64,000 nucleotides of DNA from Phycicoccus endophyticus (lineage in GTDB: Bacteria; Actinomycetota; Actinomycetes; Actinomycetales; Dermatophilaceae): assembly GCF_011326735.1 (NCBI RefSeq), contig NZ_JAANCN010000003.1:1-64000 (forward strand), in the 5' to 3' direction. Below the pieces are notes generated by a model. It ran no database searches. It saw nothing but the letters and a program-made list of their open reading frames with translations, and was not told the origin of the DNA. Position 1 is the stretch's first letter. Each line of letters starts with the position of its first letter. This document shows, piece by piece, positions 63,519 to 64,000 of the stretch. The position numbers and the translations under genes were made by a program.

Positions 63519-64000
63519 TCAGCTCCGCCTGGTGATGAGCCGGGGAAGGACCGCCCCGACGAGCGAGGCGTAGTCGTCGTAGGCCGCGCCGAACGTGCGC
63601 CGCAGGTCACGCTCCTCGAACCGGATCCCGACCGCGATGTAGGCCGACGCACCTGCGGCATAGAGCAGGTGCGAGGCGCCCATCGACGGTGTGGCCCAGA
63701 CGCAGACGATGAGCCCGGTCATCAGCGGGTGACGCACGATCGCGTGCAGGCCCCGGACCTGCAGGCCCTCAGGGGCGTCGGAGCTCGACCGGGCACCCCA
63801 TCCGGCCTGCCGTAGCCCGACGAGCGCGAGATGGTCCACCGCGAAGGTGGCCCCGATGGACCAGGCCCACCCGCCGGCGTAGAGCGCCCACAGCGCCACC
63901 GCGAAGATGCCGTCGACGCGCCACACCTGACCCCCGAAGGGTTGCCAGAGAACCAGGAGCACTGCGAGGACGACATCCGTGGCAAGCACGTAGAGCGCGC
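63519..64000 (-). CDS. NnrU/MddA-like membrane methyltransferase (isoprenylcysteine methyltransferase superfamily), 5' partial
   Basis: The frame stays open to the window edge, so the N-terminus lies beyond 64000; at least 160 residues are visible. Spans include VVLAVLLVLWQPF, GIFAVALWALYAGGWAWSIGATFAVDHLALVG and GASHLLYAAGASAYIAVGIRF. The SAM-binding C-terminal part is GLHAIVRHPLMTGLIVCVWATPSMGASHLLY followed by EERDLRRTFGAAYDDYASLV, in which RHP and EERDL are the superfamily motifs. The closest described relatives by this layout are NnrU and methanethiol S-methyltransferase MddA. The exact activity is inferred. Confidence 0.8.
   Translation of the reverse strand, partial: ALYVLATDVVLAVLLVLWQPFGGQVWRVDGIFAVALWALYAGGWAWSIGATFAVDHLALVGLRQAGWGARSSSDAPEGLQVRGLHAIVRHPLMTGLIVCVWATPSMGASHLLYAAGASAYIAVGIRFEERDLRRTFGAAYDDYASLVGAVLPRLITRRS

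Overview
The window is very G+C-rich with actinobacterial codon use. Mycothiol synthesis (mshB), a sigE-rseA-htrA-tatB block, DUF3117, a LOG protein, DapC/DapD/DapE lysine biosynthesis and many genes that seem to start without a leader all point to an actinobacterium. The most likely placement is Micrococcales, perhaps near Intrasporangiaceae, but that is an inference. I saw no rRNA, tRNA, CRISPR array, insertion sequence or phage gene. Coding density is very high. The three longest gaps (12971-13227, 45005-45259, 62673-62927) are each about 255 bases and are described below.

Layout. 1-4.6 kb: the C-terminal part of a SARP/AfsR-type regulator facing a DrrAB-type exporter. 4.7-9.7 kb: glycerol kinase, a DUF2332 protein, aminopeptidase P and a thioesterase-like protein. 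9.7-13 kb: a PIG-L deacetylase, two small membrane-associated proteins and an acyl-CoA dehydrogenase. 13-19.2 kb: a RIO kinase, a Gfo/Idh oxidoreductase coupled to a LYS1-type saccharopine dehydrogenase, an L,D-transpeptidase lipoprotein and two tandem CoA-ester lyases. 19.3-27.4 kb: a soluble MgtE-like protein, DUF1003, mrp, then the envelope-stress block tatB-htrA-rseA-sigE with a divergent O-methyltransferase, and DUF3117. 27.6-32.3 kb: a tightly overlapping set (DivIVA-like protein, SRPBCC protein, DivIVA-like/polytopic membrane fusion), then LOG and dapE. 32.4-37 kb: dapD, a lysozyme-like membrane-anchored protein, citrate synthase, dapC and fdxA. 37.1-45 kb: a GNAT protein, then vanW-like, flavin reductase, mshB, an LpqW-like solute-binding protein and typA. 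45.2-51.2 kb: a complete dipeptide/oligopeptide ABC operon. 51.2-64 kb: pterin dehydratase, VIT-family transporter, amidotransferase, a lower-G+C TetR/hydrolase pair, malQ, a MctP-like symporter with DUF3311, a PIG-L deacetylase, an SGNH hydrolase, a double Usp protein, a Ca2+/Na+ antiporter-like protein, a small membrane protein and a truncated NnrU/MddA-like methyltransferase.

Much of 19.9-45 kb keeps gene neighbourhoods that I recall from Mycobacterium tuberculosis between Rv1165 (typA) and Rv1232c: typA-lpqW-mshB, fdxC-dapC, dapD/dapE-LOG, DUF3117, OMT/sigE-rseA-htrA-tatB-mrp. This supports several assignments by context as well as sequence.

The most notable signals are regulatory. Three 11-bp repeats lie 8 bp upstream of a candidate -10 ahead of the exporter genes, which is the classical SARP geometry beside a SARP-type gene. 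Overlapping divergent -10 boxes sit between fdxA and a GNAT gene, each exactly 7 bases from an ATG. A palindrome covers the -10 and GTG of a tetR gene. Many other genes have TANNNT boxes 6-8 bases before the start codon. On the protein side, the most unusual items are a DivIVA-like module fused to a GT-C-like polytopic protein next to a free copy of the same module, and an LpqW-like protein with no lipobox cysteine.
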